Below are positions 1 to 8,843 of a DNA stretch of 64,000 bases, in pieces. A program made the position numbers and the translations under genes. The DNA is taken from positions 110,870 through 174,869 of the forward strand of contig CABIXF010000004.1 of the NCBI GenBank assembly GCA_902362595.1. The letters run 5' to 3'. Source of the DNA: Bacteroidaceae bacterium (GTDB lineage Bacteria; Bacteroidota; Bacteroidia; Bacteroidales; Bacteroidaceae). Every line of letters begins with the position of its first letter. The stretch's first letter is position 1. The notes below the pieces were generated by a model that worked only from the letters and a program-made list of their open reading frames with translations, did no database searches and was not told the origin of the DNA.

Positions 1-1901
1 CGCTCGGTACCGTTGTAACCGAAGTTGATTTCAGCCAAATAGCGTTGGTCGAAGTCGTAGGTGAAACGTCCGGAGAAACCCTGGTTGCGGTTTGGCAGCA
101 CGGCATTCCGGTATTCACGCTGCATATAGAGCAACATACCGCCTACGCTGTGTTTGCCGAAACGGCGCTGATAGTCGAGGGTAAACTGCAGGAAGAAAGT
201 GTTGTCGCCGTCTTTGGTGATATTCGACTGTGAGATATAATCTGTTCCGCTTGTGCCCAGTCTTTCCAAGGTGTATTCTCCCGTAGCAGGATTGAAACTT
301 CCGTCTTTAATGCGGTAGTAGTAGGGTTCGATGGTACGGTTATACCAGTTGGACGACCAGTTTTTGAAGTTGATCAAAGCCGTGGCACTCAGCCCCTTGG
401 TAATGAAATCAAGCTGTTGGCTGATTTTCAAGGAAGTGTTCAAGGTATTTTCCTGCATCTGCTTGTAAGAAGAGAGCATGTAAGCATACGGGTTAGTACG
501 CAAGTTGGTTCCGCTCAGAATGGCATTACCGAAACGGATATGTGTGTCGCCTTCCTGTGCCGGGAATGTGACAGGGAAGTTGATTGGGTTGGTGGTCAGG
601 GCCATCTTGAACAAGTCGGATGTATTATAGTTGGGACCCTGGTTGTTGCGTATCTGCGCATTCATTCGCAAGTCTACGGTCGTGGTAGACGTCAGCTTAT
701 ATTTGATGTTGTTCTGGAAGTTGTAGCTCCAGTTGTTGATGTTGTTGTTATAAGAATATACTTTTCGGGTATTCAGCAATCCAGAGTCGTGGTTGGCCTG
801 AATGCTCATATAGTAAGTGGCTCTAGAACCACCACCTTGCACGTTGATGTTGGCACGCTGGCTCATGGCCATATTCTTGAAAATCACATCATTCCATTTT
901 ACGCTGGGGTACATGTAGGGATTGGTGCCCAAACGAGTGTTTTCAATCTGTTCTTGTGAATATTTGGGAGTTACGCCTGGATTGCGGGTGGTCTGTGCTT
1001 CGTTGTACATTTCCATCCAGGTGGCACCGTCCACGAAGTCCGGGAAATTGGTCATGACGTTGAATGCGTTTTCCACCGTTACGTTAATTTGTGTGCGTTC
1101 ATTTTCACGTCCTGATTTGGTGGTGATCAACATCACACCGTTGGCACCGCGGGCACCGTAGATGGCGGTCGCTGAAGCATCTTTCAGGATAGAGAAACTT
1201 TCAATGGTTTCTGCCGGAATGTTGTTCAGGTCGGCAGCCGAGATTTCCACGTCATCCAGCATAATCAGCGGGGTGGCTCTTCCACCGAATGTACCGATAC
1301 CACGGATATAGAATTCGGCAGCCTGTCCCGGTGCACCACTGGAAGTCTTGGCGATGACACCTGCCAGCTTACCGGCGAGAGCATTGGTCAAGGAAGAAGT
1401 CGGAGTGACGAGGGAAGAACCTTTTACACTGGTGATGGAACCGGTGACACTGACTTTTTTCTGCGTACCGGCACCAACTACTACGACTTCGTCCAGCATC
1501 TCATTGTCCGACCGCAGTTTCACGTTGATTACACCGAGATCGACTACAGGAATCTCGCGAGTCTTGTAGCCAATGAAGCTGACCACTAGGATGTCTTTGC
1601 TGGTGGCTTCGATAGAATAATTACCATCAAGGTCGGAAATGACGCCGGTATTTTTCCCTTTCAGTACGATGTTGGCTCCGATGATAGGCGTTTCGTCGGA
1701 AGCATCGGTAATGGTACCGGTGATGGTTCGTTTTCTAGGACTTTGTGCAGTAGCTTCGATGTCTTTGGTTTCATGAAAGGAAACTACTGGAAGAGGGCTT
1801 GCATCGAGTGTGGCACTGGAAATAGCCCATGAGGAAAGAGGTAGCATACATAATGCCAGTCCAAGTTTTTGTCCAAACTTGTTCGTTTTCCTTTTTTGCA
1901 T
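1..1901 (-). CDS. SusC-type TonB-dependent outer-membrane receptor, 3' end cut by window edge
   Basis: Imports a ligand (typically a glycan fragment or other nutrient) across the outer membrane using TonB energy. My reading of the reverse strand gives 633 codons with no stop, starting at the ATG after the long AT-rich leader. Residues 1-35 look like a signal peptide. About 55-130 form a carboxypeptidase-regulatory-like domain (RTITGTITDASDETPIIGAN). DEVVVVGAGTQKK near residue 134 is the usual TonB-box region, followed by the plug (AGVIAKTSSGAPG, IYGARGANGVMLITTKSG) and the first barrel strands. Family members run about 1000-1100 residues, so roughly a third is missing. The SusD partner would lie off the window, so substrate cannot be inferred. 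Confidence 0.93.
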   Translation of the reverse strand, partial: MQKRKTNKFGQKLGLALCMLPLSSWAISSATLDASPLPVVSFHETKDIEATAQSPRKRTITGTITDASDETPIIGANIVLKGKNTGVISDLDGNYSIEATSKDILVVSFIGYKTREIPVVDLGVINVKLRSDNEMLDEVVVVGAGTQKKVSVTGSITSVKGSSLVTPTSSLTNALAGKLAGVIAKTSSGAPGQAAEFYIRGIGTFGGRATPLIMLDDVEISAADLNNIPAETIESFSILKDASATAIYGARGANGVMLITTKSGRENERTQINVTVENAFNVMTNFPDFVDGATWMEMYNEAQTTRNPGVTPKYSQEQIENTRLGTNPYMYPSVKWNDVIFKNMAMSQRANINVQGGGSRATYYMSIQANHDSGLLNTRKVYSYNNNINNWSYNFQNNIKYKLTSTTTVDLRMNAQIRNNQGPNYNTSDLFKMALTTNPINFPVTFPAQEGDTHIRFGNAILSGTNLRTNPYAYMLSSYKQMQENTLNTSLKISQQLDFITKGLSATALINFKNWSSNWYNRTIEPYYYRIKDGSFNPATGEYTLERLGTSGTDYISQSNITKDGDNTFFLQFTLDYQRRFGKHSVGGMLLYMQREYRNAVLPNRNQGFSGRFTYDFDQRYLAEINFGYNGTE

Positions 1902-2096
1902 GTTGATTAAGGTTAAGGTTAATGTTATTGTTAATATAATGAGTCCTTTAAAAATGTGGACGTAAAATTGCAAAGGTGTATTTAAATGTGAAGTATTAGG
2001 TTTTTAGTAATCTCAGGTTACAAAATAGGGTTGTAAAATTTCTTTTTATCTCTTTCTATTTAGTATTAAATCTTGGTTTTTTATCTAAGGTTTTTG

Positions 2097-2128
2097 GCAA
2101 AAATATAGTAATATGATAGAAGAACAAA
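2097..2128 (-). promoter_or_regulatory. Bacteroidota promoter for the SusC-like gene
   Basis: On the reverse strand TTTG (2125-2128) is followed after 19 bases by TATTTTTGC (2097-2105). This matches the Bacteroides -33/-7 pattern TTTG-N19-21-TAnnTTTG. Transcription would begin near 2090 and leave a leader of about 190 bases before the SusC start. A weaker GCAAAGGTG match lies nearer the gene at 1970. The rest of 1902-2240 is AT-rich with nothing else I recognise. Confidence 0.6.
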
Positions 2129-2248
2129 ATTTTTTTTATTAATAATTGAAAAAAATCAGATTTTTACTACAGTCGAAAGAAGTAATATTTGGAAAATAAA
2201 TGTGAAGAAAAAGAAAAATAGATTTGTTTTTGTGTAGAAGATAGATGA

Positions 2249-2292
2249 CCATCTCGCTCCAAATGCCTAAGCGTTCGGAGCGAGATGGTTAA
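2249..2292 (-). terminator. 12-bp hairpin terminator downstream of phosphofructokinase
   Basis: CCATCTCGCTCC (2249-2260) and GGAGCGAGATGG (2277-2288) are perfect inverted repeats. Their 16-base loop AAATGCCTAAGCGTTC matches the repeat units of the array at 33470-33557. It lies just after the stop of the reverse-strand phosphofructokinase gene and before the SusC promoter. There is no long T-run, so termination is inferred from position and stem strength. Confidence 0.6.
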
Positions 2293-2325
2293 GCATTTTA
2301 TGCAAAATGAAACACAAGGGTGTTT

Positions 2326-3336
2326 TTATCCGAAACAGATACCCATCTTGCGGCCTTGTACCACTAGATCATTGTCTTCTGTGACCAGTTTCAGTTTTCC
2401 GGCCACTTCGCTCAGCGGTACCGAATCGATTGCATCTCCTTTAAGAGCTACCATCCGGCCAAACATACCTTGTGCAATCAGTTCGGTAGCATGTCCTCCC
2501 ATGCGGGTAGCTAGATTTCGATCGTACGCCGTAGGGCTTCCCCCGCGTTGGATGTAGCCCAGTACTGTTTCGCGTGTCTCGAATCCGGTTTCATATTCTA
2601 TTTCTTCGGCAATGTATTGTGCTGCTTTCTTTCCACCTAAAGTAGGGATTCCTTCAGCTACTACCACGATAGAATAGGGTTTTCCTTTTTTGAGGCGGCC
2701 GATGATGGCATCGCCGATGCGGTGAATGTCAAAAGGTATTTCAGGAAGTAGAATGATGTCGCCTCCCCCTGCCATGCCCGAATAGAGAGCAATCCATCCG
2801 GCTTTATGTCCCATCACCTCAATGACCATGACCCGCTGATGTGCGCTGGCTGTAGAGTGCAAGCGGTCGATAGCGTCGGTAGCGATGGATACCGCTGAAT
2901 CAAAACCGAACGAAGTGTCGGTCCCCCATACGTCGTTGTCGATGGTCTTAGGAATACTGACTACATTGACTCCTGCTTCTGCCAGTTTGGCTGCCGTTTT
3001 CTGAGTTCCGTTTCCTCCGATGCACACGATGCAATCCAGTTGCCGGTCGTGGATAGTCTGCAGCAGGATAGCAGGTTTGTCTTCCGCGACGGCAGTCCCC
3101 TTCTTTTTGAACGGTTTTTCGCGTGAGGTGCCCAGAATGGTTCCTCCCAGATTAAGCAGTCCAGTAAGTGAACTTTCGTCCATAGGGATGATATCGTTGT
3201 CCAGCAGTCCACGGAAGCCGCTGTGAATACCATACACTTCCATTCCATAATGATTGATGGCTGTCTTGCAAACTCCTCGGATTGTAGCATTTATGCCAGG
3301 ACAGTCGCCGCCTGAAGTCAAGATTCCTATCTTCAT
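2326..3336 (-). CDS. pfkA: 6-phosphofructokinase
   Basis: Phosphorylates fructose 6-phosphate at C1, the committed step of glycolysis, in the cytoplasm. At 336 residues it is typical in length. The N-terminal GILTSGGDCPGIN nucleotide loop, the PKTIDND catalytic loop (about 134-140), GFDSA, and the substrate-binding MGHKAGWIA and IQRGGSP segments are present. The phosphoryl-donor loop reads GGNGTQ where E. coli has GGDGS, and PKTIDND carries Lys where E. coli has Gly. In this family Gly in the first loop favours ATP, while the Lys is shared with group III and PPi enzymes, so ATP is likely but not certain. Single gene, divergent from the GH3 operon. Confidence 0.93.
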   Translation of the reverse strand: MKIGILTSGGDCPGINATIRGVCKTAINHYGMEVYGIHSGFRGLLDNDIIPMDESSLTGLLNLGGTILGTSREKPFKKKGTAVAEDKPAILLQTIHDRQLDCIVCIGGNGTQKTAAKLAEAGVNVVSIPKTIDNDVWGTDTSFGFDSAVSIATDAIDRLHSTASAHQRVMVIEVMGHKAGWIALYSGMAGGGDIILLPEIPFDIHRIGDAIIGRLKKGKPYSIVVVAEGIPTLGGKKAAQYIAEEIEYETGFETRETVLGYIQRGGSPTAYDRNLATRMGGHATELIAQGMFGRMVALKGDAIDSVPLSEVAGKLKLVTEDNDLVVQGRKMGICFG

Positions 3337-3444
3337 GTTTTGCTGTATTAATAATTAGTGTGGTAAAGGTAAGAAAAAACTGTATATTTGTTATGTAGGA
3401 GGAAAAAATAATGTCTCATACTGTCGAATTAGGCAGAAAAAATC

Positions 3445-3453
3445 TACCTTTGC
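3445..3453 (+). promoter_or_regulatory. -7 element (TACCTTTGC) for the GH3 operon
   Basis: TACCTTTGC matches the Bacteroidota -7 consensus and lies 37 bases before the GH3 start codon. No convincing TTTG lies 19-21 bases upstream. On the other strand, TACCTTTAC at 3363-3371 is a weaker candidate for the divergent phosphofructokinase gene. Confidence 0.55.
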
Positions 3454-3489
3454 ATGCGTCACACACAAGGATTTGAAATTTAAGAACGA

Positions 3490-4995
3490 ATGAATTCAAC
3501 GAAGTTAATAGGAAAGATTTTCGCTCCCAGACAGAGAAAAATTGATTTGTATGGGACTAAAGCTGAAGAGATTCAGGCTTGCGTATTCCGAAAACTGATA
3601 CAGAAAGCTTCCACTACAGAGTGGGGAACTAAATATGACTATAGCCATATCCAGAATTATACGGACTTTCAGCGGGTTCCCGTGCAGACGTATGAGGATG
3701 TGAAAGGATATGTAGACCGTATGCGGCATGGAGAGAAAGATGTGCTTTGGCCGGGTAAGGTCATTTGGTATGCCAAGTCATCAGGTACGACCAACGATAA
3801 GAGTAAGTTTATTCCCGTCAGTCCGGAGGGATTGAAGGGAATTCATTATCGCGGGGGGACCGATGCGGTGGCACTTTATTTACGGGAAAATCCGGAAAGT
3901 CGTTTCTTCTCGGGAAAGGGATTGATTTTGGGTGGAAGCCATAGTCCGAATTACAACGTGAAAGACAGTCTAGTGGGCGATTTGTCGGCCATTTTGATTC
4001 AGAACATCAGTCCATTGGTCAATTTGATTCGGGTGCCGAAAAAAGAGATTGCCTTGCTGAGCGAGTTCGAGGAGAAAGTGGAACGCATAGCGGATACGAC
4101 GATTCATCAGAATGTGACCAGCTTGTCGGGTGTGCCTTCATGGATGCTGGCTGTGATACATCGTATTTTGGAGAAAACTGGTGCCAAATACTTGAACGAG
4201 GTGTGGCCTAATTTGGAAGTGTTCTTCCATGGAGGCGTGTGCTTTACTCCTTATCGTGAGCAATACAAGCAGTTGATTCCTTCCGACAAGATGCACTACA
4301 TGGAAACATACAATGCCAGCGAAGGTTTCTTCGGCTTGCAGAGCGACCTGCACGACCCGTCCATGCTGCTGATGATTGACTATGATGTGTTCTATGAGTT
4401 CATTCCGCTGGAAGACATCGACAAACCGAATCCGGCCATTGTGCCGCTTTGGGGTGTGGAAGTGGGACGCAATTATGCAATGGTCATCAGTACGTCGTGT
4501 GGTTTATGGCGATACATCATCGGTGATACAGTGAAATTCACGCAGAAGAATCCTTATAAATTTATTATTTCTGGGCGTACTAAGCATTTCATTAATGCAT
4601 TTGGGGAAGAACTGATGGTAGACAATGCCGAAAAGGGGCTGGAGCGTGCCTGCAAGGAAACGGGGGCGCAGGTGCTGGAATATACGGCGGCGCCGGTGTT
4701 CATGGATGCCAATGCCAAATGTCGTCACCAATGGTTGATTGAATTCAGTGTGATGCCGGATTCACTGGAGAAATTTACGCAGGTACTTGATACGGCTTTA
4801 CAGGAGATTAATTCGGATTATGAGGCCAAACGGCATAAAGATATTACGTTGCAGAAACTGGAAGTGATTGTGGCTCGTCAGGGGTTGTTTCATGACTGGC
4901 TGAAGCAGAAAGGTAAGTTGGGCGGGCAGCATAAGATTCCCCGTCTGAGCAACAGTCGTGAGTACATTGAAGAAATGTTGAAATTGAATAACTGA
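3490..4995 (+). CDS. GH3-family acyl-adenylate-forming enzyme
   Basis: Named after plant auxin-responsive GH3 proteins, which activate a carboxylate with ATP and conjugate it to an amine such as an amino acid. The bacterial members are largely uncharacterised. The 501 residues cover the whole family fold. The Ser/Gly/Thr-rich ATP-binding motif YAKSSGTTNDKSKFIP lies near residues 95-110, YNASEGFFG near 275-285, and GLWRYIIGDTVKFT near 337-350, followed by SGRTKHFINAFGEELM. There is no signal peptide, so it is cytoplasmic. It is followed after 6 bases by a secreted lipoprotein gene and then by a DUF3108 gene, which suggests a cell-envelope role. Substrate unknown. Confidence 0.88.
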   Translation: MNSTKLIGKIFAPRQRKIDLYGTKAEEIQACVFRKLIQKASTTEWGTKYDYSHIQNYTDFQRVPVQTYEDVKGYVDRMRHGEKDVLWPGKVIWYAKSSGTTNDKSKFIPVSPEGLKGIHYRGGTDAVALYLRENPESRFFSGKGLILGGSHSPNYNVKDSLVGDLSAILIQNISPLVNLIRVPKKEIALLSEFEEKVERIADTTIHQNVTSLSGVPSWMLAVIHRILEKTGAKYLNEVWPNLEVFFHGGVCFTPYREQYKQLIPSDKMHYMETYNASEGFFGLQSDLHDPSMLLMIDYDVFYEFIPLEDIDKPNPAIVPLWGVEVGRNYAMVISTSCGLWRYIIGDTVKFTQKNPYKFIISGRTKHFINAFGEELMVDNAEKGLERACKETGAQVLEYTAAPVFMDANAKCRHQWLIEFSVMPDSLEKFTQVLDTALQEINSDYEAKRHKDITLQKLEVIVARQGLFHDWLKQKGKLGGQHKIPRLSNSREYIEEMLKLNN

Positions 4996-5001
4996 TTGTA
5001 G

Positions 5002-6927
5002 ATGAAACCGATTCCTAAGTATATTGCTTTTTTGCTGGTGATTATCGGATTTTATGCTTGTGCAAGTACAGGCATGCCCGATGGAGGTCCTTATGATGAG
5101 ACGCCGCCCAAGTTTGTGCGTGCGACTCCGGAACCCAATGCCACGAATAACAAGCGAAAGAAGATTTCCATAGAATTTGATGAATATATCAAGCTGGACA
5201 AACCTTCAGAAAAGGTGATTATTTCGCCTCCGCAAAAAGAGGCTCCAGAAGTGAAAGTGAGCGGTCACCGGGTATTGGTGGAGTTCTTTGACAGTTTGCG
5301 TGAAAATACGACTTATACAGTTGACTTTGGAGACGCTATTTTGGATAATAATGAAGACAATCCGCTAGGCAATTTTGCTTATGCATTTTCTACCGGTGCG
5401 CATATTGATACGATGGAAGTTTCGGGTACGGTGCTGAATGCAGAGAATCTGGAGCCGGTAAAAGGTATTCAGGTAGGACTTCACAAGAACCTGGAAGATA
5501 GTGCGTTTGTAAAACTGCCTTTCGACCGTATTTCAAGAACCGACAGCCGTGGACATTTCACGATTCGTGGAGTGGCTCCAGGAAAGTATCGTGTTTACGC
5601 TTTGATGGATGGTAACCAGAATTACTTGTTCGACTCGAAAACGGAGGCGATTGCCTTTCAGGATTCGCTGGTGATTCCCGCCATGCGTCCGGATGTTCGT
5701 CAGGATACGGTATGGAATGAACTAGACACCTTGGCCTACGATACGATTTATGAGGTGCATTACACACATTTTTTGCCGGACAACCTGATTTTGCGTTCGT
5801 TCAAGGAAGAAAATCCGATGCAGTATCTGGTAAAGAGCGAACGAGAACAACTGAACCGTTTTTCTTTGTACTTCAGTGCGAAAGCAGATACGTTGCCTAC
5901 CATCAAAGGGTTGGATTTCGACGAGAAAGATGCCTTTGTAATCGAGAGTAATCCGCGTAATGATACTATCCGCTATTGGATTAAGGATACGGTGATGTGT
6001 GAACGAGATACGCTGACTTTTCAAATGGACTATTTGGCCACAGATACGTTGGGACAGTTGGTTCCGAAAACCGATACGTTGCGTATGGTGAACAAAATAG
6101 ACAAGAAGCGGCGTATGGCTTTGGCTGAAGAGGCCATGAAGAAAGAAGAAAAGGAGAGAAAAAAGCGTGCGAAAAAAGGTGATACATTAAAGGTAGAACC
6201 GAAATTCCTTTCCATGACAGTTGATGCTCCTTCCAGCCTGGATTTGAACCGAAATATTGGTTTGAAATTTGAAGAGCCAGTGGAATACATCGATACCGCG
6301 GCCATACACATGGCCATCAAGGTAGATTCTCTATGGGAGGATATTCCTTTTATTCTGATGAAGGATTCAGTTGCCCCTCGTCAGTATCAGATTTTGGCCG
6401 ATTGGCAGCCGGGAAGGGAATATCAATTGAAGATTGATTCGTTGGGAATAAAAGGAATTTATGGACTATACTCCAATAAGGTGGAAAATCAGTTGAAGGT
6501 GAAAACACTGGAAGAGTATGGTACGCTGTATCTGAATATTGTGGGAGCCGGTCCTCATGCTATTGTACAGTTGCTGAATGGAAGTGACGGGGTTGTCCGC
6601 CAACAGTCGGTGACAGACAAGAAAACATGTGATTTCTATTTTCTTCAGCCCAGCACGAAGTATTATATCCGTCTGTTCAATGACGATAACAACAACGGAG
6701 TGTGGGATACTGGTAACTATGAGGAGAAACGGCAGCCTGAAGAAGTGTTCTACTTTCCGAAAGTATGGGAAATGAAAGCCAATTTTGAGTTTGAAGAGAC
6801 TTGGGATATACACGCCCTTCCACTCGATAAACAGAAATTGGACGAGATAAAGAAACAGAAGCCTGATGAGGCCAAGAAAATTAAAGACCGTAACAAGGAG
6901 CGGGCTCGTAAACTAGGAAAAACATGA
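5002..6927 (+). CDS. Ig-like domain (Big_5 type) envelope lipoprotein
   Basis: A 641-residue exported protein. The N-terminus has a hydrophobic stretch ending in a lipobox (GFYACAS, Cys near residue 20), then GGPYDETPPKFVRATPEPN, the typical opening of Bacteroidota Ig-like surface lipoproteins. Residues about 30-130 form the Ig-like domain and about 137-215 a carboxypeptidase-regulatory-like beta sandwich. A Lys/Glu-rich stretch (EEAMKKEEKERKKRAKK) lies near 380-396 and another basic tail at the end. A DDNNNGVWDTGNY segment near residue 570 resembles a calcium-binding loop. It overlaps the next gene by 4 bases, so the two are co-translated. Function unknown. Confidence 0.82.
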   Translation: MKPIPKYIAFLLVIIGFYACASTGMPDGGPYDETPPKFVRATPEPNATNNKRKKISIEFDEYIKLDKPSEKVIISPPQKEAPEVKVSGHRVLVEFFDSLRENTTYTVDFGDAILDNNEDNPLGNFAYAFSTGAHIDTMEVSGTVLNAENLEPVKGIQVGLHKNLEDSAFVKLPFDRISRTDSRGHFTIRGVAPGKYRVYALMDGNQNYLFDSKTEAIAFQDSLVIPAMRPDVRQDTVWNELDTLAYDTIYEVHYTHFLPDNLILRSFKEENPMQYLVKSEREQLNRFSLYFSAKADTLPTIKGLDFDEKDAFVIESNPRNDTIRYWIKDTVMCERDTLTFQMDYLATDTLGQLVPKTDTLRMVNKIDKKRRMALAEEAMKKEEKERKKRAKKGDTLKVEPKFLSMTVDAPSSLDLNRNIGLKFEEPVEYIDTAAIHMAIKVDSLWEDIPFILMKDSVAPRQYQILADWQPGREYQLKIDSLGIKGIYGLYSNKVENQLKVKTLEEYGTLYLNIVGAGPHAIVQLLNGSDGVVRQQSVTDKKTCDFYFLQPSTKYYIRLFNDDNNNGVWDTGNYEEKRQPEEVFYFPKVWEMKANFEFEETWDIHALPLDKQKLDEIKKQKPDEAKKIKDRNKERARKLGKT

Positions 6928-7736
6928 TAAAGAAACTGATTCTTTGCCTATTCCTTCTGGCAGGAGGAGTGGCAGCCAGCGCACAGTGCGGAGCAGTAAA
7001 TGATGCAATCAAGCCAGGAGAGACACTTTCTTATGAGTTGAAATTTAACTGGAAATTTGTCTGGATTAACGCGGGATGGGCAAAGATGACGGTTAATGAA
7101 ACAAAATATAAAGGTATGCCCTGCCTGAAGACCGACTTGCAGTCGTATACAAACAAGAAAATTGACTTTTTCTTCAAGATGCGCGACACACTGACCTGTA
7201 TCACCTCGGAAGATCTTGTTCCTTTGTATTTTCGGAAAGGGGCTGAGGAAGGCAAACGTTATACGGTGGACGAAGTACATTTCAGTTATCAGAACGGAAA
7301 ATGTATAGTGGACCAGCAGCGCACGTTGCGGGGGAACACCGACAAGCATCATGATGAGATGCCGGTGTGTGTATACGATATGTTGAGTATTCTTTTGCAG
7401 GCTCGTTCGTATGATCCTGCCGACTACAGACCCGGGCAGAAGATACTTTTTTCTATGGCAACTGGAAGGGAAGTAGAGAAACAGACGTTAATTTATCGGC
7501 GCAAAGAGAACTATAAAGCTGAAAACGGAATAACTTACCGTTGTTTGGTTTTCTCGTTGGTGGAATATGTAGGTGAAGAGAAAAAGGAAAAAGAGGTCAT
7601 TACTTTTTATATAACAGACGATCGCAACCATTTGCCGGTACGTTTAGATATGTATCTGAATTTTGGCTCAGCCAAAGCTTTCTTAACGGATATCAAAGGG
7701 AACCGGCATCCGCTGACTTCTATAGTGAAAAAATAG
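6924..7736 (+). CDS. DUF3108 family secreted protein
   Basis: 270 residues with a signal peptide (LILCLFLLAGGVAASAQ, cleavage after about residue 20). The rest matches the DUF3108 pattern: GETLSYELKFNWKFVWINAG near 33-52, YDMLSILLQAR near 150, and VRLDMYLNFGSAKAFL near the end. DUF3108 proteins are periplasmic or outer-membrane beta-barrel-like proteins of unknown role. Some are placed near lipid or lipopolysaccharide transport genes. It is the last gene of the GH3 operon and ends just before a strong bidirectional terminator. Confidence 0.85.
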   Translation: MIKKLILCLFLLAGGVAASAQCGAVNDAIKPGETLSYELKFNWKFVWINAGWAKMTVNETKYKGMPCLKTDLQSYTNKKIDFFFKMRDTLTCITSEDLVPLYFRKGAEEGKRYTVDEVHFSYQNGKCIVDQQRTLRGNTDKHHDEMPVCVYDMLSILLQARSYDPADYRPGQKILFSMATGREVEKQTLIYRRKENYKAENGITYRCLVFSLVEYVGEEKKEKEVITFYITDDRNHLPVRLDMYLNFGSAKAFLTDIKGNRHPLTSIVKK

Positions 7737-7775
7737 CCTGCTGTCGAGAAGTCGTTTGTCGATGAGAAGGTATAC

Positions 7776-7817
7776 AAAAATCCTCAACTATTTCGTGTGG
7801 GTAGTTGAGGATTTTTT
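7776..7817. terminator. Bidirectional terminator between converging operons
   Basis: A 15-bp perfect stem (7776-7790 with 7802-7816) around an 11-base loop, with an A-run on one side and a T-run on the other. It separates the GH3 operon from the converging acpP-fabF-rnc operon and can serve both. Confidence 0.9.
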
Positions 7818-7853
7818 GTGAGTTGGAATGCCGTTTGCTTTCGCAACTGAATC

Positions 7854-8840
7854 TTATTGAAGAGCAGGCTTTTCTTCTTTCGCTTCAGTCTCTTCCGTGA
7901 TTTCTGTGATTTGGAAGGCCGCTTCTTCAGCTTCGGCAATGATGCGTTCTACATCATCGTATTTTTCCGTATTCTCTTCCACTTTCAATTCTTCTTCTGC
8001 TGTTGTGAGAAGAGCAGGGGAGAGCGATGCTTCTGTGGAAGAAGATTCGTTTTCATGAGCGGCTGTCTGCTCGCGGGCCGCTTTTTCCGCGAATATGGTA
8101 TCAATGAACTGAGGGTCGTTCTTGATTTTGTTCAATGTTTCATGAGCAGCTTCTTGCTGTGATTCCTTTTTGGAATATCCTCTTCCTTGTCCAGCCGGTA
8201 TATTTTCCACCATTACCTGGGTTTCAAATACCGGATTTTGTTGTTCATCAACTGATTGTTCCAGAAGATTGAATTCAATTAGAAACCGATTTTTCTGTCC
8301 CCATTCAATCAGTTTCGACTTGAAGTTAACCTCCTTGCGCGACAATTTATCGAGGTTCAGATAAGGCTTGATAATACGTTCTTCCATGAAGAATTTGCAG
8401 GTTTCGTATCCTCTGTCCAGGTAGATGGCCCCTACGAGTGCCTCAAACGCATTGCCGCACATGTAACTATTGTGTGACGACTGTCGGGTGGTGTATTTAA
8501 TCAACTTGTCCAGTCCGATTTGTACCGCAATTCGGTTCAGTGTTTCCCTTTGTACGATTTTAGAGCGTGTATTGGTCAGAAATCCCTCCCGTTTTCCCTC
8601 AAACCGTTTGTACACGATGTCTGCCACTACAGCATCCAGGATGGCATCTCCCAGGAACTCTAGCCGCTCGTTGTTGAGCAGCCGTCCCTTGGCTTTTACC
8701 GAAGAAGATTTGTGTAAGAGAGCCTGCTGGTAAATCTCGATGTTCCGCGGGTAGAATCCCAGCATCTTATAAAAACAAAGATAAGACTCCTTATCCTTAC
8801 GAAAAAGGAGCCTTATCTTATCTAGTATATTGCTAAACAC
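7854..8840 (-). CDS. rnc: Ribonuclease III, with long acidic C-terminal tail
   Basis: Cleaves double-stranded RNA in rRNA and mRNA processing. The catalytic signature NERLEFLGDAILD lies near residues 57-69 and the second acidic site near GNAFEALVGAIYLDRGYE (about 128-145). A double-stranded-RNA-binding domain covers about 168-245 (GYSKKESQQEAAHETLNKI). At 328 residues it is about 80 longer than E. coli RNase III; the extra C-terminus is rich in Glu and Ala and looks disordered. The only in-frame start near fabF is GTG, 3 bases after the fabF stop, giving MFSNILDKIRLLF. A start at Met26 would remove the helix seen in relatives. Third gene of acpP-fabF-rnc. Confidence 0.95.
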   Translation of the reverse strand: MFSNILDKIRLLFRKDKESYLCFYKMLGFYPRNIEIYQQALLHKSSSVKAKGRLLNNERLEFLGDAILDAVVADIVYKRFEGKREGFLTNTRSKIVQRETLNRIAVQIGLDKLIKYTTRQSSHNSYMCGNAFEALVGAIYLDRGYETCKFFMEERIIKPYLNLDKLSRKEVNFKSKLIEWGQKNRFLIEFNLLEQSVDEQQNPVFETQVMVENIPAGQGRGYSKKESQQEAAHETLNKIKNDPQFIDTIFAEKAAREQTAAHENESSSTEASLSPALLTTAEEELKVEENTEKYDDVERIIAEAEEAAFQITEITEETEAKEEKPALQ

Positions 8841-8843
8841 AGT

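Noticed and set aside
1..1901. Polysaccharide utilisation locus
   Set aside because: Only a partial SusC-like gene is visible; without SusD or glycosidases in the window a locus cannot be claimed.
3490..4995. Recent transfer of a plant gene
   Set aside because: GH3-family proteins are widespread in Bacteroidota and the gene has normal composition and operon context.
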